Shown piece by piece: positions 16,289 through 24,516 of a DNA stretch of 64,000 nucleotides. Below the pieces are notes generated by a model. That model had not been told where the DNA came from. It did not search any database and saw only the letters and a program-made list of their open reading frames with translations. The position numbers and the translations under genes are program-made. The first letter of the stretch is position 1; the number at the start of each line of letters is the position of its first letter. The DNA comes from an uncultured Phycisphaerales bacterium (GTDB taxonomy: Bacteria > Planctomycetota > Phycisphaerae > Phycisphaerales > UBA1924): NCBI GenBank assembly GCA_937995595.1, contig CALKJW010000005.1:214283-278282 (forward strand), given 5' to 3'.

Positions 16289-19200
16289 ATGCGTGTGCGC
16301 TTGCCCAGTGTGTTGTCGGCTCTCGCCGGTCGGCCTTCAACGGCGCTCGCGCTCGCGCTCGCCGCGGGAACAGCGCTCGGACAGACGGCCGAGCCACTCG
16401 GCGCGGGCCGTGCGCCGCCGCGCGATGCGCTGGCGATCACGGGTCGCGACTTCGCGGACATGCTGATCGGCGGGCAGGTGCAGTCGGCCGACGTGCGGCT
16501 CGGCGCGTCGAAGGTGTGGCTGTGGAACGAGCCGGGCTCGCGCGACGTGCGGCGGCTGTTCCTGCAGGGCGACGTGCGGGCCGAGGTCGGCACCTACTCG
16601 TTCAGCGCGGCGCAGGCGGTGGTGTGGATCGAGCACCTGTCCGATGGCGACGGCACCGGCAGGCCGGTCCGGCAGGTCGCGATCTACTTCGACCGCGTCT
16701 CCGACCCCGGCGCGCAGGCGGGCTTTGCGCAGGCGGCGGACCGGCTGCTGGTCACAGGGCTCGTCCGCGGCGACCTCGCCGTTCGGCTCGACGACATAGT
16801 AAACGGCAGGCCCGAGGGCGCGGGCGCCGAGTTCCTGCGCGAGGCCGAGCGGCGGCTGGCGGACTATCTTCGGGCCGAGGCGGGCTTCGCGCCGTCGGGC
16901 GTGGCCGTGCCCGCCGCGGGGCCGGGTCCGGCGCGGCCGGGCATCGAGCGTCCGTTCGAGCCGGGTTCGCCCTTCGCTCGCCGGCCGCGCACGCCCGAGC
17001 AGGCGCCCGCGGAGGAGGTCGTCGATCGACAGGAGCCGATCTTTGCGCGCGACGGCGTTCTGACGTTTGCCGTGGGCACGAACCGCCTCGGCGCTGCGCC
17101 GGGCGCAACGGCCGGTCCCGGCGATGCCGAGCCGATCGTGCTGATGCCCGACGAGCCGGGCGAGGACCGCACGGTGCTGATGAGCGGCGGCGTGCTCCTG
17201 CAGTACACGCAGGTCTCGCGGAACCGCACCCTGCAGATCAACGCGCAGCGCGCGGTCGTGTTCCTCGAACCGGGCCCTGTGAAGGACCTGCTGCGGTTCG
17301 ACGCCCAGAGCGTCAAGGGCGTGTACCTCGAGGGCGACGTGGTCGCGTCGGACGGGACCTACACGCTGCGCGGGCCGCGCGTGTACTACGACCTGCGGAC
17401 CAACCGCGCGACGATGGTCGAGGCCGTGTTCTCGACGTTCGATGCGCGCCGCGGCATCCCGATCGTCGTCCGCGCGGCGGAGATCCGGCAGTTGTCGGCC
17501 GACAGGTGGTCGGCCTCGCGGGCGCGGCTGGCGACGACGTCGTTCTTCGACCCGGTGTTCGCGATCGGTGCGACGAGCGTCACCATCTCGCAGCGCACCG
17601 AGCCCGCGCCGCCGGGCGAGGGCGGCGAAGGCGGCGAGCGGACGCGCACCAGCGTCGACGCGCGCGGCGTCACGCTGCAGGCCGGCGGCGTGCCGTTCTT
17701 CTGGTACCCGCGCTTCCGCGGCGACCTGGAGAACTTCCCGCTGCGCGACCTGCGCGTCGACAGTTCGTCCGGCTCGGGCATGGCTATCCGCACCGCGTGG
17801 GACATCTTCGGCCTGACCGGCACGACGCCGCCCGAGGGCGTGAAGTTCAACGCGCTGTACGACCAGTACTTCGACCGCGGACCCGCGTTCGGCCTCGAAG
17901 GCGACTGGAAGGACGAGCGCTCCGGCGGCAGGCTCTTCGCCTACACGCTGCCGATCGACTTCGGGCGCGACTCGCTGGCCAGCGGCGCGAAGGTGGGGCG
18001 GGACTTCGAGTTCCGCGGCATCTTCATGGCCGAGCACCAGATCCGGTTCGACGAGTACTGGTCGCTGCAACTCGAGGGCGCGGCGGTGAGCGACGAGAAC
18101 TTCGTCGACGCGTTCTTCCGCCCCATCGCCGCCGAAGGGCGCGAGTTCACCAACGCCGCGTTCCTTCGACGGACCGAGGACAACGTCCAGCTGAGTTTTC
18201 TGGCCAAGGGCGAGTACCTCGACTTCACGCCCAACCAGTACCTGCTGCAGACCCCGGGCTACTACACCGACAAACTGCCCGAACTGCGCTACACGCGACT
18301 GGCCGACGACATCCTGTCGGGCAACTCGCCGGGCTGGCTGACCTACAGCAGCGACACGCGACTGTCGCGGATGCAGTTGAACTTCACCGAGCCGACCGCC
18401 GCGGAACTGGGCTTCCAGACGCTGCGCCGGTCGCAGGCGGCGTTCGGCATCAACCCCAACCAGTCGATCGGCGACCAGCTGCGGGCGCGCGGGTTGCACG
18501 AGTCCGACGTGCTGCGGTTCGACACGCGCCACGAACTGGCCGCGACCATCGACCTGAGCCCGGTGAAGGTCACGCCCTTCGTGGTCGGGCGCTTCACGGG
18601 GTACGACGAGACGTTCGAGGAGTTCAGCGGCGACGCCGATCAGGACCAGTACCGCGTGTGGTACGCGACGGGTGTCCGCGCCTCGACGCAGATCACGCGG
18701 ATCGACAACAACGTCGAGTCCGAGCTGTTCGACCTGCACCGCGTGCGGCACATCATCGAGCCCAACGTGACGGCGTGGTACGCGGGCGCGAACCTGTCGC
18801 AGAACGACCTGCCGGTCTACGACGACGACGTCGAATCGCTGGCCACCGGCGCGGCGGTGCGCGCGGGCGTGACGCAGACATGGCAGACCCAGCGCGGCGG
18901 CGCGGGCCGCTGGCGCAGCGTCGACTTCTTCACGCTCCGCACCGACTACGTCAGCAGCACCGCCGACGCCGACCGCGAGTCGCCCATCGGCAGGTTCTTC
19001 GACTACCGACCCGAGTACTCGCTGCTGGGCGATTTCGGCGTGGTCGAGGCGACGTGGCAGGCGACCGACGCCATCGCCATCACCGGCGGGACGGTGTACG
19101 ACTTCGACGACCGCCAGCCGGCGCGCAGCAGCGCGGGCCTGCTCGTCCAGCACAACCCGGACCTGGCGAGTTTCGCGGAGGTGCGGTACATCAACGCCCT

Positions 19201-19459
19201 CGACACCACCTACGTGGATTTCGGCGCGGCGTACCGACTGACCCGGCGCTACTCGGTGTCGTTCAACGCCACCTACGACACCGACGAGCAGGACTTCCAG
19301 AACATCTCGGCCACCCTGCGGCGGCGCGTGCCCGAGGCCGTCTTCGGCGTGTCGGTCGGCTACAACAACATCACCGACGAGACGAACATCGGCTTTGTCT
19401 TCCAGCCGCAGGGCGTCGATCAGTCGCCGCTGGACCGCCTGCGCGGCCTGGGCCGTTGA
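16289..19459 (+). CDS. lptD: LptD-like LPS-assembly outer-membrane protein
   Basis: 1056 aa. The start ATG 16289 has an AGGA 8 nt upstream and gives a signal peptide (MRVRLPSVL..ALALALAAGTALGQ). The N-terminal half holds OstA/LptA-like beta-jellyroll segments: FLQGDVRAEVGTYSFSAAQAVVW and, at about 350-390, GVYLEGDVVASDGTYTLRGPRVYYDLRTNRATMVEAV. The second half is a long series of alternating hydrophobic/aromatic strands from about 490 to the end, consistent with the C-terminal beta-barrel. LptD inserts LPS into the outer leaflet. An extra Pro-rich stretch at about 210-250 separates two jellyroll copies. The planctomycete version is divergent, so the assignment rests on architecture more than motif identity. 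Operon with the aminotransferase upstream (97-nt gap) is possible. Confidence 0.75.
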   Translation: MRVRLPSVLSALAGRPSTALALALAAGTALGQTAEPLGAGRAPPRDALAITGRDFADMLIGGQVQSADVRLGASKVWLWNEPGSRDVRRLFLQGDVRAEVGTYSFSAAQAVVWIEHLSDGDGTGRPVRQVAIYFDRVSDPGAQAGFAQAADRLLVTGLVRGDLAVRLDDIVNGRPEGAGAEFLREAERRLADYLRAEAGFAPSGVAVPAAGPGPARPGIERPFEPGSPFARRPRTPEQAPAEEVVDRQEPIFARDGVLTFAVGTNRLGAAPGATAGPGDAEPIVLMPDEPGEDRTVLMSGGVLLQYTQVSRNRTLQINAQRAVVFLEPGPVKDLLRFDAQSVKGVYLEGDVVASDGTYTLRGPRVYYDLRTNRATMVEAVFSTFDARRGIPIVVRAAEIRQLSADRWSASRARLATTSFFDPVFAIGATSVTISQRTEPAPPGEGGEGGERTRTSVDARGVTLQAGGVPFFWYPRFRGDLENFPLRDLRVDSSSGSGMAIRTAWDIFGLTGTTPPEGVKFNALYDQYFDRGPAFGLEGDWKDERSGGRLFAYTLPIDFGRDSLASGAKVGRDFEFRGIFMAEHQIRFDEYWSLQLEGAAVSDENFVDAFFRPIAAEGREFTNAAFLRRTEDNVQLSFLAKGEYLDFTPNQYLLQTPGYYTDKLPELRYTRLADDILSGNSPGWLTYSSDTRLSRMQLNFTEPTAAELGFQTLRRSQAAFGINPNQSIGDQLRARGLHESDVLRFDTRHELAATIDLSPVKVTPFVVGRFTGYDETFEEFSGDADQDQYRVWYATGVRASTQITRIDNNVESELFDLHRVRHIIEPNVTAWYAGANLSQNDLPVYDDDVESLATGAAVRAGVTQTWQTQRGGAGRWRSVDFFTLRTDYVSSTADADRESPIGRFFDYRPEYSLLGDFGVVEATWQATDAIAITGGTVYDFDDRQPARSSAGLLVQHNPDLASFAEVRYINALDTTYVDFGAAYRLTRRYSVSFNATYDTDEQDFQNISATLRRRVPEAVFGVSVGYNNITDETNIGFVFQPQGVDQSPLDRLRGLGR

Positions 19460-19516
19460 GCGCGTTCCGTCCGACGCCCCCGGCGGATACGCTTGGCCAA
19501 CACAGGAGACCAACGC

Positions 19517-20812
19517 GTGTCGATCACACGACCGATGGGCTTTCGCGCCGCCGCGGCGACCGCGGGCATCAAGCCCTCCGGCAAGCCGGACCTGGCGCTC
19601 GTCGTCTGCGAGCCGGCGCTGCCCGAGGCGCTGCGCGGGCACGGCGCGCCGATCGAGCCCCGCAACGCCGCCGCGGCGGTCTTTACGCAGAACGCTGTCG
19701 TCGGCGCGCCGGTGGCGATCGGCCGGCGCTGGCGCGAGGCCTGCGGGCAGGGCCGGGCCAGGCCGGTGCGCGCGGTGCTGATCAACGCCGGCTGCTCCAA
19801 CGCCGCGACCGGCGAACCCGGCGAGCAGGACGCGCGATTGACCATGCGCCTGGCGGCGCACCACCTGGGCCTGACGCCCGACGAGGTGATGCCGTCCTCG
19901 ACCGGCGTGATCGGCCACCGCCTGCCCGTGAACAAGATCGAGGCCGCCCTGCCGGGACTGGTGCGGTCATTGGCTCGCGGGCACGACGCCGACGAAGCCG
20001 CGGCACGCGCGATCATGACGACCGACACGGTGCCCAAGCAGGCCCACCGCGAGGTCGAACTGCACCGGCACACGGTCCACGTCGGCGCGATCGCCAAGGG
20101 CTCGGGCATGATCGCGCCGAGGCTGGACAGTTCGGCCGACACCGGCGGCGCGCCGCACGGCACCATGCTCGCGTTCATCACGACCGACGCGTGCGTGAAC
20201 GCGGCGTGCCTGCAACTGGCGCTCGAGCACGCCTGCCGCGAGAGTTTCAACTGCATCAGCGTCGATGCCCACCCGTCGTGCTCCGACACGGTGCTGCTCA
20301 TGGCCAGCGGCGCGGCGCCGGTGGGGCCGATCCACCGTGACGACCCGGAGTTTCACGGCTTCCGTGCCGCGCTGGTCGCGCTGTGCCAGGATGTCGCGAC
20401 GCAGATCGTCCGCGACGGCGAGGGCGCGACGCGCCTGTTCCGCGTCGAGGTGCGCGGCGCGAAGACCAACGAGGACGCCGCGGCGATGGCCCGGGCCGTT
20501 GTCGATTCGCCGCTGGTCAAGTGCGCCATCCACGGGCGCGACCCCAACTGGGGCCGCATCGTGACCGCGGCGGGCAACGCGGGGATCGCCTTCAACCCGC
20601 TCGACGCGTCGCTCTCGATCGGCGGCGTGCAGGTCTACGCCGCGGGCGTGCCGACCTCGGTCGGCAAGGGTGATGCGCGACTCGCCGCGGCGATGAACGC
20701 CGACCCGGTCATCTGCGAACTGACCGTGGGCACGGGCCCGGGCCACGCGTGGATGCTGGGCTGCGACCTGAGCGCGGAGTACGTACGCATCAACGCCGAG
20801 TACACGACGTGA
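19517..20812 (+). CDS. argJ: glutamate N-acetyltransferase / amino-acid N-acetyltransferase
   Basis: Recycles the acetyl group from N-acetylornithine to glutamate in arginine biosynthesis; it may also use acetyl-CoA. 431 aa from GTG 19517, which has AGGAG 9 nt upstream; a TTG at 19493 is less likely. Visible family blocks: FTQNAVVGAPV, VLINAGCSNAATGEPG, STGVIGHRLPVNKI, IMTTDTVPKQA, AIAKGSGMIAP, and the autocleavage site PHGTMLAFITTDA, whose Thr is the nucleophile (GTML here, where ATML is usual). Further on are DPNWGRIVTAAGNAGI and the conserved C-terminus EYVRINAEYTT. The stop overlaps the next gene's GTG. Its partner argH is in this window at 36.8 kb. Confidence 0.92.
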   Translation: MSITRPMGFRAAAATAGIKPSGKPDLALVVCEPALPEALRGHGAPIEPRNAAAAVFTQNAVVGAPVAIGRRWREACGQGRARPVRAVLINAGCSNAATGEPGEQDARLTMRLAAHHLGLTPDEVMPSSTGVIGHRLPVNKIEAALPGLVRSLARGHDADEAAARAIMTTDTVPKQAHREVELHRHTVHVGAIAKGSGMIAPRLDSSADTGGAPHGTMLAFITTDACVNAACLQLALEHACRESFNCISVDAHPSCSDTVLLMASGAAPVGPIHRDDPEFHGFRAALVALCQDVATQIVRDGEGATRLFRVEVRGAKTNEDAAAMARAVVDSPLVKCAIHGRDPNWGRIVTAAGNAGIAFNPLDASLSIGGVQVYAAGVPTSVGKGDARLAAAMNADPVICELTVGTGPGHAWMLGCDLSAEYVRINAEYTT

Positions 20813-21783
20813 CGACCCGTGTCCGCATCACCGATGTCTCGCCGCGCGACGGCCTGCAGAACGAGCCGGGCGTGATTCCCACGTCGGAGAAGGTCCGGCT
20901 TGTGGAGTTGTTGCGTGCGGCGGGCGTCGACGAGGTCGAGGTCTCGTCGTTCGTGAGCGCCAAGTGGGTGCCGCAACTGGGCGACGCGGCGGAGGTGTTT
21001 CAGGGGCTTGCGCCTGCAGGCATGCAGGAGCGCGGAGCAGGTGGCGTGCGGCAGACATCACGGACAGTCTGCCTCAGTGCGCTGGTGCCGAACAACCAGG
21101 GCATGCAGGCCGCGCTCGACGTCAACGCCCGCGCAGGGAGGAAACTGATCGAGAAGGTCGCGGTCTTCACCGCCGCGAGCGAGACGTTCTCGCAGAAGAA
21201 CACCCACGCGACGATCGCCGAGACGATCGAGCGCTTCAGGCCCGTGGTCGAGGCCGCTCGCCACGAGGGGATCGAGGTCCGCGCGTACGTCTCGTGCATC
21301 ATCGCCTGCCCGTTCGAAGGGCCGGTCGCGCCCGAGCGCGTGATCGACGTGGCGCGGCAACTGCTCGCGCTGGGCATCGACGACCTCGACCTGGGCGACA
21401 CCATCGGCGCGGGAACGCCGGAAACGATCGACGCTCTGCTGCGACGGTTCGACGAAGAGATCGGCATCGACAGTCACGGGGCGATCACGACGCTGCACCT
21501 GCACGACACCTTCGGCCGCGCGGCCGAGTGCGTGAAAGCGGCGCTCGACCGCGGCGTGACGAGTTTCGACGGGTCCGTCGCGGGCCTCGGCGGCTGCCCG
21601 TATGCCAGCACGCCCGGCAGACGCGCGCCCGGCAACATCTCGACCGAGACACTCGTGCGCACCGTCCACGCCGCGGGGCATGTCACCGGTGTCGATCTCG
21701 ATGCGCTCGAGGTCGCCGCGGCGTACGCGCGCGAGGTCGTCACCCGCGCCCGCGCGGCGGCCGCGAAGGGCGGTGCCGCGTGA
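20809..21783 (+). CDS. mvaB: hydroxymethylglutaryl-CoA lyase
   Basis: Cleaves HMG-CoA to acetyl-CoA and acetoacetate, the last step of leucine degradation. 324 aa from GTG 20809, overlapping the argJ stop (GTGA). DRE-TIM-type features: ITDVSPRDGLQNEPGVIPT (catalytic Arg-Asp near 11-12), EVSSFVSAKWVPQLGDA, SCIIACPFEG, LGDTIGAGTPE, TTLHLHDTFGRA (metal-binding His pair), and the mobile-loop signature SVAGLGGCPYA with the catalytic Cys. All expected catalytic residues are present. Overlaps the following enoyl-CoA hydratase gene, a sensible partner because methylglutaconyl-CoA hydratase precedes this step. Confidence 0.92.
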   Translation: MTTRVRITDVSPRDGLQNEPGVIPTSEKVRLVELLRAAGVDEVEVSSFVSAKWVPQLGDAAEVFQGLAPAGMQERGAGGVRQTSRTVCLSALVPNNQGMQAALDVNARAGRKLIEKVAVFTAASETFSQKNTHATIAETIERFRPVVEAARHEGIEVRAYVSCIIACPFEGPVAPERVIDVARQLLALGIDDLDLGDTIGAGTPETIDALLRRFDEEIGIDSHGAITTLHLHDTFGRAAECVKAALDRGVTSFDGSVAGLGGCPYASTPGRRAPGNISTETLVRTVHAAGHVTGVDLDALEVAAAYAREVVTRARAAAAKGGAA

Positions 21784-22520
21784 TCCACTCCACGCACACA
21801 TCCGGCGTGACGACCATCGCACTGGCGCGCCCCGAGAAGAAGAACGCGCTCACGCCCGAGATGTTGAACGGCCTATGCGCCGCGATCAAGTGCGCGGCGA
21901 CCGACAACGCCTGCCGCGCAATCCTCCTCCGCGGCGAGGGCGACGCGTTCTGCGCCGGGTTCGATCTCTCGCTCTGCCGCGACGACGACAACGTGCTGCG
22001 CGAACTGCTCCAAGGCCTGAGTCGCGCGATCGTCGCGCTGCGCGCCGCGCCCCAACCGGTCGTCATCGTCGCGCACGGCGCGGCCATCGCGGGCGGGTGC
22101 GCACTGCTGGGCGGCGGCGATTATGTCGTGACCGATGCGAGCGCCAAGATCGGCTACCCCGTCACGCGGCTCGGGATCTCGCCCGCGGTCAGCGCGCCGT
22201 TCATCCTACCGCACGTGGGCCCGGGGTCGTCTCGCGCGCGGCTGCTCGATTCGACGCTCATTGACGGGGTCGAGGCGCAGCGCTTCGGCCTTGCCCACGA
22301 GTGCGCCGCAAGCGCGGACGAGGCCCGCGCGCGGGCGGAGCAGGTCGCATCTGAACTTGCCGCAAAGCCGGCCGTCGGCCTGCGAGCGACCAAGCAGTGG
22401 CTCAACGACCTCGACGGCGCTATGCGCGGCGATCGCGCCGCACGCGCCCTGTCCGTCTCCCTCGGCCTGGTCGGCTCCGCCGAGCAGGCCGAGCGTCTGG
22501 CTCAACTCTGGAAGCGTTGA
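21780..22520 (+). CDS. enoyl-CoA hydratase/isomerase (crotonase family)
   Basis: 246 aa from GTG 21780, overlapping the mvaB stop. Crotonase hallmarks: LARPEKKNALTPEML, the oxyanion-hole strand EGDAFCAGFDL (about 55-65), and the second oxyanion Gly in AHGAAIAGGCALLGGGDYVV (about 97-116). These are followed by KIGYPVTRLGISPA and a C-terminal helical part. Position after HMG-CoA lyase suggests a methylglutaconyl-CoA hydratase role in leucine breakdown; this is inferred from context only. The Glu residues typical of true hydratases are not clear (the position after GISPA lacks the usual pattern), so an isomerase or other crotonase reaction is possible. Confidence 0.85.
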   Translation: MIHSTHTSGVTTIALARPEKKNALTPEMLNGLCAAIKCAATDNACRAILLRGEGDAFCAGFDLSLCRDDDNVLRELLQGLSRAIVALRAAPQPVVIVAHGAAIAGGCALLGGGDYVVTDASAKIGYPVTRLGISPAVSAPFILPHVGPGSSRARLLDSTLIDGVEAQRFGLAHECAASADEARARAEQVASELAAKPAVGLRATKQWLNDLDGAMRGDRAARALSVSLGLVGSAEQAERLAQLWKR

Positions 22521-22523
22521 ACC

Positions 22524-23336
22524 GTGCCGGCCGAACCTCCGACAACCCCGGTATCTACGCCGTTCACCGCGGACCTCGCGCCCGAGGCGTACCGCTCGCT
22601 GGTGCTCTTCGAGCCGTTCACGCGCGAGCACTGGGCGGCGGTCGCGGCGTGCGCGCTGGCGGTGGCAGCGGTGATCGTCGTCGGCCGTGCCGTGCGCCCC
22701 GGCGCGCCCTCGCCGCCGGCCGACCCGCACACCGTCGACCCGGCCGGCCGCGTGCTCGGCGCGCTGGCGCTGGCGCACTGGCTGGCGCAGCAGGCGTGGT
22801 GGAACATTCCCGCGCGGTTCGACGCGCACCAGAGCCTGCCGCTGCACGTGTGCGACCTCAACGGCCTGATCGCCGCGCTCGCGCTCCTGACGGGCCGCCG
22901 CTGGCTGACGGCGATCCTGTACTTCTGGGGCCTGGGCCTCTCGACGCAGGCGTTCTGCACGCCGGTCGTGCGCTGGGGGCCGCTGGTCACCGAGTTCTGG
23001 CTGTTCTGGGAGAGCCACACGCTGATCGTCGGGGCCGCGGCGTACGTGCTGCTTGTGCGGCGATTCCGACCGCGAGGGCGGGACCTCGGCGTCGCGCTGG
23101 GCGCGATGGCGGCGTACGCGGCCGTCATGCTGCCGATCGACCTGGCCCTTGGCTGGAACTACGGCTACATCGGCAACACCGTGCCCGACCAGCCGACGAT
23201 CATCGACCGTCTGGGCCCGTGGCCGCTGCGGTTGCTGCCGATGGCCGCGCTGACGGTTCTGGTGATGGTGTTGCTGTGGCTGCCGTGGGCGGTCGCGGCG
23301 CGCCGCGGGCACGCACCGCGCGAGCCCGGCCGCTAA
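22524..23336 (+). CDS. TIGR02206/YwaF-like integral membrane protein
   Basis: 270 aa from GTG 22524, 3 nt after the hydratase stop. Six or seven hydrophobic helices. The family pattern is seen in SLPLHVCDLNGLIAALALLTG (about 111-131), YFWGLGLSTQAFCTPV, FWLFWESHTLIVGAAAYV, and YGYIGNTVPDQPTIIDRLGPWP. These match the YwaF/TIGR02206 group of conserved but uncharacterised membrane proteins. Part of the plus-strand run; function unknown. Confidence 0.78.
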   Translation: MPAEPPTTPVSTPFTADLAPEAYRSLVLFEPFTREHWAAVAACALAVAAVIVVGRAVRPGAPSPPADPHTVDPAGRVLGALALAHWLAQQAWWNIPARFDAHQSLPLHVCDLNGLIAALALLTGRRWLTAILYFWGLGLSTQAFCTPVVRWGPLVTEFWLFWESHTLIVGAAAYVLLVRRFRPRGRDLGVALGAMAAYAAVMLPIDLALGWNYGYIGNTVPDQPTIIDRLGPWPLRLLPMAALTVLVMVLLWLPWAVAARRGHAPREPGR

Positions 23337-23346
23337 ACTCGGCCGC

Positions 23347-24516
23347 ATGCCCGTCCTGTGCGCCCTGCTTGTGCTTGTCGGCCTTGCCGTCGCGGTTCCG
23401 GCGACGTGGGCCGCCCGCGCGATCGGGCGACGCCTCAACGCGCTCGATGCGCCGGGCGTCGCCGGGCAGGTGAAAGAGGCCCCGCGCCGCGTGCCGAACA
23501 CCGGCGGCATCGGCATCTTCCTCGGCTTCGCAGCGCCGATCGCCGCCGCGCTCGTCGCCGTGAACTCGGGCGCGGCCGATCGCCTCGCGGCGGGGTTCCC
23601 GGCCGTCGCGCCGCACCTGCCCGGCCTTGCCGCGAGAACCGGCGACGCGCTGATCCTTCTGGGTGCGATCCTCGTGCTGCACGTCGTCGGTCTGATCGAC
23701 GACCGCCGACCGCTCGGCCCGTTCGGCAAACTCGGCGTGATGGCGCTGGCCGCCGCCGCGGCGGCGTACCTGACGGACACGCGCCTGCTCACGATGCTGG
23801 ACGCCTTTCCCGCGGGCCACCTGCTCTCGGTCGCGCTCACCGTGCTGTGGATCATCGTCATCACCAACGCCTTCAACTTTCTCGACAACATGGACGGCCT
23901 GTCGGCCGGTGTCGCGGCGATCTGCGGGGCCTCGCTCCTGGCCGCGGCGGTCGTCGCCGAGCAGTGGTTTGTCGGCGCGGCGCTGGCGCTGCTCATCGGC
24001 GCACTGTTGGGCTTCCTGGTGTTCAACTTCCCGTGGCGTGCCGCGCGCGGCGCGAGCGTGTTCATGGGCGACGGCGGCTCGCTGGTCGTCGGCTTCGTGC
24101 TCGCGTTTCTCTCGGTGCGCATCACGTGGGTCGGAACGGCGGTCGGCCCCGAGGGCGGCGCGGCCGCGGGCGTCGGCGCACCGGCGTGGGGCGTGCTCAT
24201 GCCCGTGATCGTGCTGGCCGTGCCGCTGTACGACTTCGCCTCGGTCACGATCATCCGCCTTTCGCAGGGCCGCTCGCCGTTTGTGGGCGACCTGCAGCAC
24301 TTCTCGCACCGGCTGGTGCGGCACGGGCTGAGCAGGCGTGCCGCGGTGCTGGTCATCTACGGCTGCACGGCGGTGACGGGCATCGGCGCGATCTCGCTGC
24401 CGAAACTGGAGTGGTGGCAGGCCGCGCTGGTGGGCGTGCAGACGCTCATCGTGCTCATGGTGATCGCGCTCTACGAGTGGGCCCGCACGCCTGGCTCGAA
24501 CGGGGCCGCGCGATGA
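23347..24516 (+). CDS. WecA/MraY-family undecaprenyl-phosphate sugar-1-P transferase
   Basis: 389-aa multispanning membrane enzyme that would transfer a sugar-1-phosphate from a UDP-sugar to undecaprenyl phosphate, starting a surface polysaccharide. Motifs: PRRVPNTGGIGIFLGF (about 46-61), the catalytic VVGLIDDRRPLGPFGKLG, ITNAFNFLDNMDGLSAG (Asp-rich loop), VFMGDGGSLVVGFVLA, and HFSHRLVRHGLSRR near the C-terminus (typical of WecA rather than MraY). The stop overlaps the start of the O-antigen ligase-like gene (ATGA), consistent with a joint polysaccharide role. Confidence 0.9.
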   Translation: MPVLCALLVLVGLAVAVPATWAARAIGRRLNALDAPGVAGQVKEAPRRVPNTGGIGIFLGFAAPIAAALVAVNSGAADRLAAGFPAVAPHLPGLAARTGDALILLGAILVLHVVGLIDDRRPLGPFGKLGVMALAAAAAAYLTDTRLLTMLDAFPAGHLLSVALTVLWIIVITNAFNFLDNMDGLSAGVAAICGASLLAAAVVAEQWFVGAALALLIGALLGFLVFNFPWRAARGASVFMGDGGSLVVGFVLAFLSVRITWVGTAVGPEGGAAAGVGAPAWGVLMPVIVLAVPLYDFASVTIIRLSQGRSPFVGDLQHFSHRLVRHGLSRRAAVLVIYGCTAVTGIGAISLPKLEWWQAALVGVQTLIVLMVIALYEWARTPGSNGAAR